DNA from: Anaerolineaceae bacterium 46_22
GTDB lineage: Bacteria > Chloroflexota > Anaerolineae > Anaerolineales > Anaerolineaceae
Direction: 5' to 3'
Assembly (NCBI GenBank): GCA_001508595.1
Contig: LGHA01000090.1
Location: 1 to 5,173, forward strand
Length of the DNA: 5,173 nucleotides
Part shown: piece after piece, positions 1 through 5,173 of the stretch
Position numbering within the stretch: the stretch's first letter is position 1
Layout of the letters: the number at the start of each line of letters is the position of its first letter
Notes under the pieces: model-generated
What the model was told of the DNA's origin: nothing
The model's database searches: none
What the model saw: only the letters and a program-made list of their open reading frames with translations
Position numbers and translations under genes: made by a program

Positions 1-1018
1 GCTGGAGCATGCAGATACCAGCGGCCCCCACGGTTTACCATTAATGGGCAGCGGGGATTGGAACGATGGCATGAACCGGGTCGGTATTGGTGGGAAAGGT
101 GAAAGTGTTTGGCTGGGTTGGTTCTTATACGAGAATCATAAACGATTCGCCTATTTGTGTGATATTAAAGGAGAGGAAGGTCTTTCTGATCAGCACAGGC
201 AAAGGGCAGAAAAAATTAGAGAGATTATTAATCAAGTTGCCTGGGACGGAGATTGGTATCTGAGAGCTTATTATGATGATGGCAGTCCTTTGGGTTCCCA
301 TCGAAACAAGGAATGCCGAATTGATTCTTTGCCGCAATCCTGGTCCATAATCACAGACGGCGCACCTAAAGAAAGGCAATTCAAGGCTATTGACGCTGTC
401 GATGAACATCTTGTTCAACATGAAGACAGGTTAATCCAGCTATTCACGCCACCCTTTGACAAAACCGAAAAGGACCCGGGATATATCAAGGGTTATCCGC
501 CTGGGATTCGGGAAAATGGCGGACAATACACTCATGCAGCGATATGGGCTGTCTGGGCTTTGACTGAACTTGGCATGGGATTCCAGGCTTACGAGCAATT
601 CAAATTGTTAAATCCCATAACTCACAGCCTAACAAATGAAGATGCTAACCGGTACGCTGTCGAACCTTATGTGGTCGCTGCGGATATTTACAGTAAAGCT
701 CCATACGCAGGCCGCGGCGGTTGGACTTGGTACACGGGTTCTTCTGGATGGCTGTACCGTCTCGGTATGGAAGCCATTCTGGGATTCAAGCTGAAAGGAG
801 ATCATTTTACAATTGATCCCTGCATTCCAGATAGTTGGGATGGTTTTAATATGACATATAAAAATAGCAGCACCATCTTCCAAATTGAAGTGAAAAATCC
901 TGATCACATTGAAAAAGGTGTCAAAGAAATGATATTGGATGGTGAGAAAATGCAAGATAATAAAATTCCTTTTTTGCAGGACTCTAAAAAGCATCATGTC
1001 ATCGTCCGAATGGGTTGA
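1..1018 (+). CDS. GH94-family glycoside phosphorylase, C-terminal part (5' end outside window)
   Basis: The reading frame is already open at base 2 and runs to TGA at 1016-1018, giving 338 residues of a longer protein; the ATG at 44 is internal because the conserved stretch LEHADTSGPHGLP precedes it. The family performs reversible phosphorolysis of beta-glucosides such as cellobiose, chitobiose or beta-1,2-oligoglucans, and also forms the C-terminus of cyclic beta-1,2-glucan synthases. Visible GH94 hallmarks, counted from base 2, are GSGDWNDG at 16-23, whose DWND motif carries the general-acid Asp; GKGESVWL at about 31-38; GIRENGGQYTHAAIW at 168-182; and GRGGWTWYTGSSGW at about 237-250, matching the family's phosphate/substrate loop. 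The C-terminal beta-sandwich ends in the usual NP..I.KGV...LDG pattern. The PHGLPLMGSGDWNDGMNRVG wording resembles the beta-1,2-glucan (NdvB/SOGP-like) branch more than cellobiose phosphorylase, but the upstream domains needed to decide are missing. A 56-bp gap separates it from the ECF genes, and no functional link is apparent. Confidence 0.9.
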   Translation, partial: LEHADTSGPHGLPLMGSGDWNDGMNRVGIGGKGESVWLGWFLYENHKRFAYLCDIKGEEGLSDQHRQRAEKIREIINQVAWDGDWYLRAYYDDGSPLGSHRNKECRIDSLPQSWSIITDGAPKERQFKAIDAVDEHLVQHEDRLIQLFTPPFDKTEKDPGYIKGYPPGIRENGGQYTHAAIWAVWALTELGMGFQAYEQFKLLNPITHSLTNEDANRYAVEPYVVAADIYSKAPYAGRGGWTWYTGSSGWLYRLGMEAILGFKLKGDHFTIDPCIPDSWDGFNMTYKNSSTIFQIEVKNPDHIEKGVKEMILDGEKMQDNKIPFLQDSKKHHVIVRMG

Positions 1019-1074
1019 TTACGCATTTACTTAAATTTCACCCAAAATTCAGCTTTTCCTGATAAGATTAGCCC

Positions 1075-2799
1075 GTGACAAATCTAATTTCAATTAAGAA
1101 TTTATCCTTCCGTCCAACCCCTTACCCAGTAGAAAAACCGGATATCCTGCAATCTATCAACCTTGAAATCGAAGATGGTGCCTTTATTGCAATCATTGGT
1201 CGCAACGGCTCGGGTAAAACCACATTTTTAAAACACATCAACGGCTTATTGGCTCCAACCGGTGGAAAAGTTGAGGTTGCAGGACTGGATACCAGTAAAT
1301 TGGAAAATCTTCCTGAATTACGCTCGTTGGTGGGCATGGTATTTCAAAATCCTGCAGATCAAATTGTTGCATCCACAGTTGAAGAAGATATCGCTTTCGG
1401 GCTGGAGAACCTGAATTTGCCATCGAAGGAAATTCAAGAACGGGTTTACGAGCAATTAGAAAAAGCAGACCTTTTAGATGAGGCAAAACGACCCCCTCAC
1501 CTTCTTTCAGGGGGACAGGTTCAACGCTTAGCCCTGGCTGGTGTGTTAGCTCGTCAACCAAAGATCATTTTATTTGATGAACCGACATCCATGCTAGATC
1601 CTTTAACGCGGGACGCATTCCTAGATCGTATTTGTAAACTTCACCGCGCCGGAATGACAATCCTGTACATCACCCACCACATGGAAGAAGCTATTCTAGC
1701 AGATAAAATTGTTGTAATTGATCAGGGAAGAATATTTTTGAGCGGTGAACCTGAGGAAATCTTCAATCAAGAGAAACTACTACACGAAATTGGCTTGGAT
1801 ATTCCAGAGGCGGCGAAATATTCACAATCGTTTCGCGATCTTGGCTTTTCAATTCCTGACAATGTTTACACATCAGAAGCATTATTAGCTGTTTTACCAG
1901 AATATCAAGGTGAAAAACAGTATAACAAGTTAAAATCACCAAATGGCAGGTCGCGAAAAATTCTGATTGATATGGAGAATGTTCACTATACTTACCTGGC
2001 AGGATCACCCCTTGCAAAAAAAGCCCTCCAGGGTGCTGATCTAAAAGTTCATCAGGGTGTGATTCAAGGCCTTGCTGGTACAAATGGCTCGGGAAAATCC
2101 ACCCTCTTGCAGCACATTAATGGCATTTTACGTCCATCCGAAGGCAAAGTTCGAGTTGGATCTTTTGCGGTTGATGATCCGGACACATCTTTACAGGAAA
2201 TCGTCAAGAATGTAGGCCTCGTTTTCCAAAACCCTGAAACACAATTCTTTGAGAGCTTTGTAGGCGACGAGATTGCCTTTGGACCCAAGCAATTTGAGAT
2301 GGACAATATTCGGGATCGTGTAAAAAATGCAATGACACTGGTTGGTCTTGATTTTGAAGAATATAAAGGCCGGCGTTTAGAAACCTTGAGCGGAGGTGAA
2401 AAACGAAAAGTCGCATTGGCTTCAACCTTAATCCTTGACCAGGAAATTCTGTTATTTGACGAACCCACAGCGGGTATGGACCCAAAATCCCGTAACGAAC
2501 TTTTAGCCTTGTTTAAAGAATTACAGCGGCAGGGCAAAACGATACTTATCGCAAGCCACAGACTTGATGAGAGTGCTGAGATCACACAAGCATTCACTAT
2601 AATGAAATCTGGACGTGTTGTAAGAACAGAAGCAACCCACGACCTTCTTTTCAACAATCAATTGATCAGGGATGCAGGTTTGTCCGTTCCTTTGATCATT
2701 CAAATTGTTCAAAGATTGCGCCAGAACGGTTGGCCAATTGAAGAATGTGAATGTTTGGGAATTGATCATTTAATCAATGCCATGAAAGAATGGGTGTAA
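1075..2799 (+). CDS. ECF transporter ATPase with two fused ABC domains (EcfA1-EcfA2 type)
   Basis: This 574-residue cytoplasmic protein supplies both nucleotide-binding domains of an energy-coupling-factor importer in one chain, as in YkoD-like ATPases. First half: Walker A GRNGSGKTT at 42-50, Q-loop Q91, signature LSGGQ at 144-148, Walker B IILFDEP at 164-170, D-loop SMLDP at 172-176 and switch His201. Second half: GTNGSGKST at 335-343, Q385, LSGGE at 438-442, ILLFDEP at 458-464 and His495. Both sites look catalytically intact. The segments DIAFGLENL (105-113) and DEIAFGPK (398-405) are typical of ECF ATPases. Each half ends in the ECF-style C-terminal element (GLDIPEAAKYSQSF near 240; GLSVPLIIQIVQRL near 535). 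The start is GTG: an in-frame TAG at 1069-1071 blocks extension, and the first strand MTNLISIKNLSF begins as expected. No Shine-Dalgarno is visible. It overlaps ecfT by one base in TAATG, so the two genes are surely co-transcribed. The substrate cannot be told from this subunit. Confidence 0.95.
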   Translation: MTNLISIKNLSFRPTPYPVEKPDILQSINLEIEDGAFIAIIGRNGSGKTTFLKHINGLLAPTGGKVEVAGLDTSKLENLPELRSLVGMVFQNPADQIVASTVEEDIAFGLENLNLPSKEIQERVYEQLEKADLLDEAKRPPHLLSGGQVQRLALAGVLARQPKIILFDEPTSMLDPLTRDAFLDRICKLHRAGMTILYITHHMEEAILADKIVVIDQGRIFLSGEPEEIFNQEKLLHEIGLDIPEAAKYSQSFRDLGFSIPDNVYTSEALLAVLPEYQGEKQYNKLKSPNGRSRKILIDMENVHYTYLAGSPLAKKALQGADLKVHQGVIQGLAGTNGSGKSTLLQHINGILRPSEGKVRVGSFAVDDPDTSLQEIVKNVGLVFQNPETQFFESFVGDEIAFGPKQFEMDNIRDRVKNAMTLVGLDFEEYKGRRLETLSGGEKRKVALASTLILDQEILLFDEPTAGMDPKSRNELLALFKELQRQGKTILIASHRLDESAEITQAFTIMKSGRVVRTEATHDLLFNNQLIRDAGLSVPLIIQIVQRLRQNGWPIEECECLGIDHLINAMKEWV

Positions 2800-3635
2800 T
2801 GAGCAGCCGATTTGAATTTCTTGGGAGCACAAGCCTCGGTCAATTTATACCCAGAGACTCCTGGTTTCACGCCAGGGACCCACGAGCCCGTCTGATCAGC
2901 TTTTTTATCGTCTTCACAGCCCTAATCTTCACACCTGGTAAGTGGGGATTATTGTTAGGGATTTTCTTTGTCATTGGGCTTTACTCACTTGCACAATTGC
3001 CGGTGAAATCAACTTTGAGAGGGATCAAAAAAGCACTGCCATTTATTTTAATCCTGGCGATTCTGCAAATCCTTTTTTATCAAAGGTCAGATAATGCAAG
3101 TCCTTTGTTGGAAGTTTTCGGCTTTGTCATTACAAACGCGGCTGTGGACAGCGCATTAAACTTGATCTTCAGATTCTTAGTTTTGATATTGCTATTAAAC
3201 GCTTTCGTCATGAGCCTTTCAACATCTCAGCTCACCGCCGCACTATTTCACCTATTGAAACCTTTTGAGAAAATCGGTTTGCCTGTTAACGATTTGACAA
3301 TGGTGGTCCAGGTCACAATGCGTTATTTACCCTTAATTGCACAAAATGCTGAAAAGACAGCTAAAGCACAGGCTGCACGGGGCGCTGACTGGGAACAAAA
3401 GGGCTTTAATCCCATTAAACAAGCGAAACGGGTCATACCATTAATTGTGCCGCTGATAGTCACCAGCCTCAAACGCGCCGAAACAATGGCTGTCGCAATG
3501 GAATCGCGGGGTTTCAACGCTGCTCACAAGCGCAGCAGCTTCCACAGCCTTCGCTATACATGGCAGGATGGCTTGTTAATATTAGTTAGCTTTTTATTGA
3601 GCAGTTTGATGCTTTTTTCCGGTGCAATTTTCTAA
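2799..3635 (+). CDS. ecfT: ECF transporter transmembrane (T) subunit, EcfT
   Basis: This 278-residue membrane protein scaffolds the ECF complex, joining the ATPase to the S subunit. Hydrophobic segments lie at about 32-44, 49-67, 79-94, 106-140 (long enough for two) and 259-278. Between about 142 and 242 is the long helical cytoplasmic region with the two short coupling motifs diagnostic of EcfT: ARG at 193-195 (within AQAARGADWE) and SRG at 236-238 (within AMESRGFN). These sit in the grooves of the two ATPase domains. The PRDSWFHARDPRARL opening (about 18-32) is the usual N-terminal family pattern. I chose ATG 2799 because it forms a TAATG overlap with the ecfA stop, suggesting translational re-initiation. 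ATG 2790, in frame and adding MGV, is a real alternative, and neither has a strong ribosome site. The TAA stop overlaps the stop of the opposing S-subunit gene, leaving no room for a conventional terminator. Confidence 0.93.
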   Translation: MSSRFEFLGSTSLGQFIPRDSWFHARDPRARLISFFIVFTALIFTPGKWGLLLGIFFVIGLYSLAQLPVKSTLRGIKKALPFILILAILQILFYQRSDNASPLLEVFGFVITNAAVDSALNLIFRFLVLILLLNAFVMSLSTSQLTAALFHLLKPFEKIGLPVNDLTMVVQVTMRYLPLIAQNAEKTAKAQAARGADWEQKGFNPIKQAKRVIPLIVPLIVTSLKRAETMAVAMESRGFNAAHKRSSFHSLRYTWQDGLLILVSFLLSSLMLFSGAIF

Positions 3636-4192
3636 AATTCGGAGCCGGAATTTTCACCTTTTTCCCCAATTTGCTTCCAGATTCTGACAACTGCGACCAC
3701 CAACACCGCTGACACAATGGATTCTGGCACACCATTCGCCAAAATAATGGGTGGAATAGCCGCCCATGGAACCAGCTGTAAAACGCCAACCATTCCCAAT
3801 ACAAGAACCGTATTCGTCAGGCTTCCCCCAACTCCGGCAGCGATCAATGCTGGAATTTCCCATCGTTTCAATCCACGATAAATCAACCAGGCGACAGGGC
3901 CAATGAACAATCTTGGCAAAATTGATAATAAAGGATTGGTGAACCATACGTCCGCAGGACCTGTCGGCGCCACGGCAGCCTGTATCAGGCTGAATATGCC
4001 AAATACCAATCCAATCACAAAGCCCACAATCGGACCTTCAAGAACAGCACCAATGATGACTGGAACCTGCATGATGGTGAGCGATGCGCCACTCACCCAG
4101 GGGATAAAGCCCAACCGGGTCATACCTAAAAAGATTGAGATTGCGCTCAGTACACCAATAATGACAATTTTTCGTGTTCTTTCCTGTACCAT
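3632..4192 (-). CDS. ECF transporter S component (substrate-binding membrane subunit), substrate unknown
   Basis: This 186-residue, very hydrophobic protein resembles the general ECF transporter S-component family. Membrane segments fall at about 8-24, 36-52, 53-72, 88-107, 113-139 and 150-172, the six-helix layout expected of S subunits. Helix 1 (IVIIGVLSAISIFLG) carries small residues spaced as in the AxxxA-type face that contacts EcfT. The stretch LTIMQVPVIIGAVLEGPIVG at about 38-57 is characteristic of this family. S subunits bind vitamins or other micronutrients with high affinity and depend on EcfA/EcfT for transport. The frame can be extended upstream to ATG 4276, but ATG 4192 is preferred: GGAG (4197-4200, minus strand) lies four bases upstream, and the extra 28 residues are not family-like and would cross the promoter. 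It is convergent with ecfT. The substrate cannot be assigned from sequence alone; no vitamin-biosynthesis neighbour or riboswitch is present to help. Confidence 0.85.
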   Translation of the reverse strand: MVQERTRKIVIIGVLSAISIFLGMTRLGFIPWVSGASLTIMQVPVIIGAVLEGPIVGFVIGLVFGIFSLIQAAVAPTGPADVWFTNPLLSILPRLFIGPVAWLIYRGLKRWEIPALIAAGVGGSLTNTVLVLGMVGVLQLVPWAAIPPIILANGVPESIVSAVLVVAVVRIWKQIGEKGENSGSEF

Positions 4193-4200
4193 GATACTCC
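4193..4200 (-). promoter_or_regulatory. Ribosome binding site fixing the start of the ECF S-component gene
   Basis: On the minus strand GGAG (4197-4200) is followed by TATC and then ATG at 4192-4190. The short but acceptable spacing supports the 186-residue protein over the longer frame starting at 4276. Confidence 0.7.
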
Positions 4201-4223
4201 GTTGATTATAATGATGGATTATG

Positions 4224-4252
4224 ATTATACTTGTTTCAGAACATCTTGTCAC
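4224..4252 (-). promoter_or_regulatory. Sigma70-type promoter for the ECF S-component gene
   Basis: Reading the minus strand, GTGACA at 4252-4247 (five of six matches to the -35 consensus) is separated by exactly 17 bases from a perfect TATAAT at 4229-4224. Transcription would start near 4217, giving a leader of about 25 nt that contains the GGAG site. That leader is too short for a riboswitch, so control is more likely by a protein acting at the promoter. The same bases exclude ATG 4276 as a start from this promoter. Confidence 0.65.
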
Positions 4253-4275
4253 AACATCCCAACAATTTGTTGTCA
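4246..4275. promoter_or_regulatory. Paired inverted repeats at the ecfS promoter, possible operator
   Basis: Two perfect small palindromes lie next to each other: TTGTCACAA (4246-4254, arms TTGT/ACAA) covers the -35 box of the S-component promoter, and CAACAATTTGTTG (4260-4272, arms CAACAA/TTGTTG) lies just upstream of it. TTGTCA also occurs as a direct repeat at 4246-4251 and 4270-4275, 24 bp apart. This could be a binding site for a dimeric regulator acting on one or both divergent genes. The region is AT-rich, so chance symmetry is possible; no known operator consensus was recognised. Confidence 0.35.
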
Positions 4276-4394
4276 TTCATTAAAATGGATCACAAGATAT
4301 CAGGTAAAATACCTTATGGATTTTAAGAAAGATCTCGGTCAACCCACAAATCCATTCAAGGTTGAACGATAAAAATATCAATAACTACCATTAT

Positions 4395-4400
4395 TGGAGG
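4395..4400 (+). promoter_or_regulatory. Strong ribosome binding site of the NifX-like gene
   Basis: TGGAGG ends six bases before ATG 4407. It decides this start over the in-frame ATG 4362, which has no comparable site and would add a non-conserved, Asn/Tyr-rich extension of 15 residues. Confidence 0.8.
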
Positions 4401-4406
4401 ATCAAT

Positions 4407-4805
4407 ATGAAAATCGCAGTTATCACAGACGACGGAAAAACAATCAGCCGTCATTTCGGTCGTGCTCGATATTACCAGGTTATTGAAGTAAAAAATGGAG
4501 AAGTTATCGATAGCGAAATGCGAGATAAAGTGGGGCACTCAGAATTTGCCCATCGAGAGCATCGCCATTCCGATTCTGTCAAGGGAAGCGGTATGGATCC
4601 CGCATCTCACAGCAAACACACGCGGATGGCTGAGACAATCAGCGATTGCAGTGCATTGATCTGCGGCGGAATGGGAAAAGGGGCTTATCAAAGTATGGAG
4701 ACAGTTGGTGTAAAACCTATTGTCACAAAAATTGAAAGTATTGATGAAGCGATTGACGCTTATCTTAAAGGTGATCTTAAAGACCATATCGAAATGCTTC
4801 ATTAA
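4407..4805 (+). CDS. NifX/NifB-C-like dinitrogenase Fe-Mo cofactor biosynthesis domain protein with His-rich insertion
   Basis: This 132-residue soluble protein matches the small stand-alone iron-molybdenum-cofactor-biosynthesis domain family (NifX/NafY/NifB C-terminus, MTH1175-like). The N-terminal strand MKIAVITDDG leads into TISRHFGRARYYQVIEV (12-28), the family's signature SxHFGrA region with His16. The second half, DCSALICGGMGKGAYQSM (80-97), holds C81 and C86 and the glycine-rich turn, followed by GVKPIVT and DEAIDAYLKGDL. Between them, residues 44-71 contain six histidines (44, 49, 52, 54, 68, 71), suggesting metal or cluster binding. As I recall the family, many non-nitrogen-fixing bacteria and archaea carry such proteins with this His-rich loop, so the gene does not imply nitrogen fixation, and no nif gene is visible. 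The start is fixed by TGGAGG six bases upstream. It is divergent from the S-component gene, 214 bp apart, and stands alone before a hairpin. The biochemical role is unknown. Confidence 0.85.
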   Translation: MKIAVITDDGKTISRHFGRARYYQVIEVKNGEVIDSEMRDKVGHSEFAHREHRHSDSVKGSGMDPASHSKHTRMAETISDCSALICGGMGKGAYQSMETVGVKPIVTKIESIDEAIDAYLKGDLKDHIEMLH

Positions 4806-4817
4806 ATACTCGGATGG

Positions 4818-4861
4818 ATAATTGGAATCAAGTACCAGGCGAGACTCTTGATTCCAATTAT
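4818..4861 (+). terminator. Perfect 15-bp hairpin after the NifX-like gene, probable terminator
   Basis: The arm ATAATTGGAATCAAG (4818-4832) is exactly complementary to CTTGATTCCAATTAT (4847-4861), with a 14-nt loop. It starts 12 bases after the TAA stop, the normal place for a transcription terminator. The stem is AT-rich (4 of 15 pairs G-C) and lacks a clean T-run afterwards (ATTATTAATC only), so it is not a textbook intrinsic terminator. It may instead protect the 3' end of the message, or be a site related to the neighbouring recombinase. Confidence 0.5.
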
Positions 4862-4900
4862 TAATCAAAAACAATTACTTATTTATCGATCTAATTTGCC

Positions 4901-4929
4901 TTGAAATAACGTTAGTAGATAGGTATTAC
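4901..4929 (+). promoter_or_regulatory. Possible promoter of the partial integrase gene
   Basis: TTGAAA (4901-4906) and TATTAC (4924-4929) are separated by 17 bp, matching five of six and four of six consensus positions. Transcription would start near 4936, leaving a leader of about 19 nt before ATG 4955. The surrounding AT-richness makes chance matches common. Confidence 0.35.
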
Positions 4930-4954
4930 AAACTTTATAAACATTGACCATATT

Positions 4955-5173
4955 ATGTCTCTTGAGATAATTTCACCGGAAGATCGAAAAAAGCAAAATC
5001 AATTGCAAACGCAGGTTCAACGTTCGCACAACAAAAACCCTGTTGTCTCCTATTTAGCCAGCCTTGGCAGTAAAGACAGCCGACGTGTACAGAAAACTGC
5101 GTTGGACCAAATTGCAAATGCCTTATCAAATGGCGCAATTACGGATTGCCTTGTTTTTCCGTGGGAAAAGCTG
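4955..5173 (+). CDS. Tyrosine-type site-specific recombinase/integrase, N-terminal fragment (cut by window end)
   Basis: An open frame from ATG 4955 runs to the window edge without a stop, giving 73 residues. After a polar, Gln/Lys-rich leader (about 1-27), the segment NPVVSYLASLGSKDSRRVQK begins at residue 28 and continues through TALDQIANALSNG to VFPWEKL. It resembles the helical SAM-like core-binding domain of XerC/XerD-type tyrosine recombinases, including a group I recall as common in Chloroflexota. These enzymes cut and rejoin DNA through a tyrosine in a C-terminal catalytic domain; that domain, with its Arg-His-Arg-Tyr residues, lies beyond the window, so function cannot be verified. 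Upstream of ATG 4955 there is no in-frame ATG, GTG or TTG before the TAG at 4916-4918, so this start is effectively forced, despite no Shine-Dalgarno. It may be chromosomal or belong to an integrated element lying to the right. Identification rests on a short fragment. Confidence 0.7.
   Translation, partial: MSLEIISPEDRKKQNQLQTQVQRSHNKNPVVSYLASLGSKDSRRVQKTALDQIANALSNGAITDCLVFPWEKL

Noticed and set aside
2064..2657. A 197-codon open frame on the minus strand inside ecfA
   Set aside because: It lies wholly within the second ABC domain, whose motifs are intact on the plus strand. Its Ser/Arg-rich product looks like a reverse-complement shadow.
3903..4205. A 100-codon plus-strand frame opposite the S-component gene
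   Set aside because: The minus-strand frame encodes a coherent six-helix S component with a promoter and ribosome site; the plus frame has low-complexity Thr/Pro/Met-rich content and no domain.
4193..4276. Longer S-component start at ATG 4276, adding 28 residues
   Set aside because: The extension covers the promoter boxes, lacks family resemblance and has a weaker start context than ATG 4192 with its GGAG.
4362..4406. Longer NifX-like start at ATG 4362
   Set aside because: TGGAGG lies just upstream of ATG 4407, where the conserved MKIAVITDDG strand begins; the extension is not family-like.
4193..4406. Riboswitch in the divergent intergenic region
   Set aside because: The S-component leader implied by the promoter is only about 25 nt, and I recognised no conserved riboswitch core on either strand, nor a convincing promoter for the NifX-like gene.
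4539..4874. A 111-codon minus-strand frame over the NifX-like gene
   Set aside because: It is a shadow of the real gene on the other strand and reads through the hairpin, with no recognisable domain or ribosome site.
4953..5138. A 61-codon minus-strand frame at the right edge
   Set aside because: The plus-strand frame over the same bases reads as an integrase N-terminus, a better explanation.
1..5173. CRISPR array, tRNA or rRNA genes, insertion-sequence ends
   Set aside because: No regularly spaced repeats, cloverleaf-like segments, rRNA-like stretches or transposase frames were seen by eye on either strand.

Overview
The window (5,173 bp, AT-leaning, compact) looks like ordinary bacterial chromosome. 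The gene families present and the style of the partial integrase at the right edge fit a Chloroflexota/Anaerolineae-like bacterium, possibly a metagenome-assembled genome. That lineage call is inference from recalled protein style, not from a marker gene.

Layout, left to right. (1) Positions 1-1018 hold the C-terminal 338 residues of a GH94-type glycoside phosphorylase, of the kind found alone or at the C-terminus of cyclic beta-1,2-glucan synthase. (2) Positions 1075-3635 hold an energy-coupling-factor (ECF) transporter module. A fused double-ATPase EcfA is followed at once, by a TAATG stop/start overlap, by the membrane scaffold EcfT. (3) Positions 3632-4192, on the minus strand, encode an ECF S component, the substrate-binding membrane subunit. 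Its 3' end overlaps that of ecfT by 4 bp. (4) Positions 4193-4406 are a divergent intergenic region with a good sigma70-type promoter for the S component and small inverted repeats around its -35. (5) Positions 4407-4805 encode a small NifX/NifB-C-like iron-molybdenum-cofactor-biosynthesis-domain protein with a His-rich insertion, followed by a perfect 15-bp hairpin. (6) From 4955 to the right edge is the N-terminus of a tyrosine recombinase, truncated by the window.

The three transporter genes together encode every part of one ECF importer: two ATPase domains, the T subunit and one S subunit. EcfA hydrolyses ATP, EcfT couples this to the membrane, and the S subunit captures a vitamin-like or other micronutrient. 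The sequence does not reveal the substrate, and no riboswitch was seen. The unusual point is architectural: the S gene faces its energising module and has its own promoter. The GH94 gene and the NifX-like gene have no evident functional link to the transporter.

I see no convincing undescribed system. The best leads are the convergent ECF arrangement, the repeats at the ecfS promoter, and the integrase and hairpin at the right edge, which may mark the start of a mobile or accessory region.
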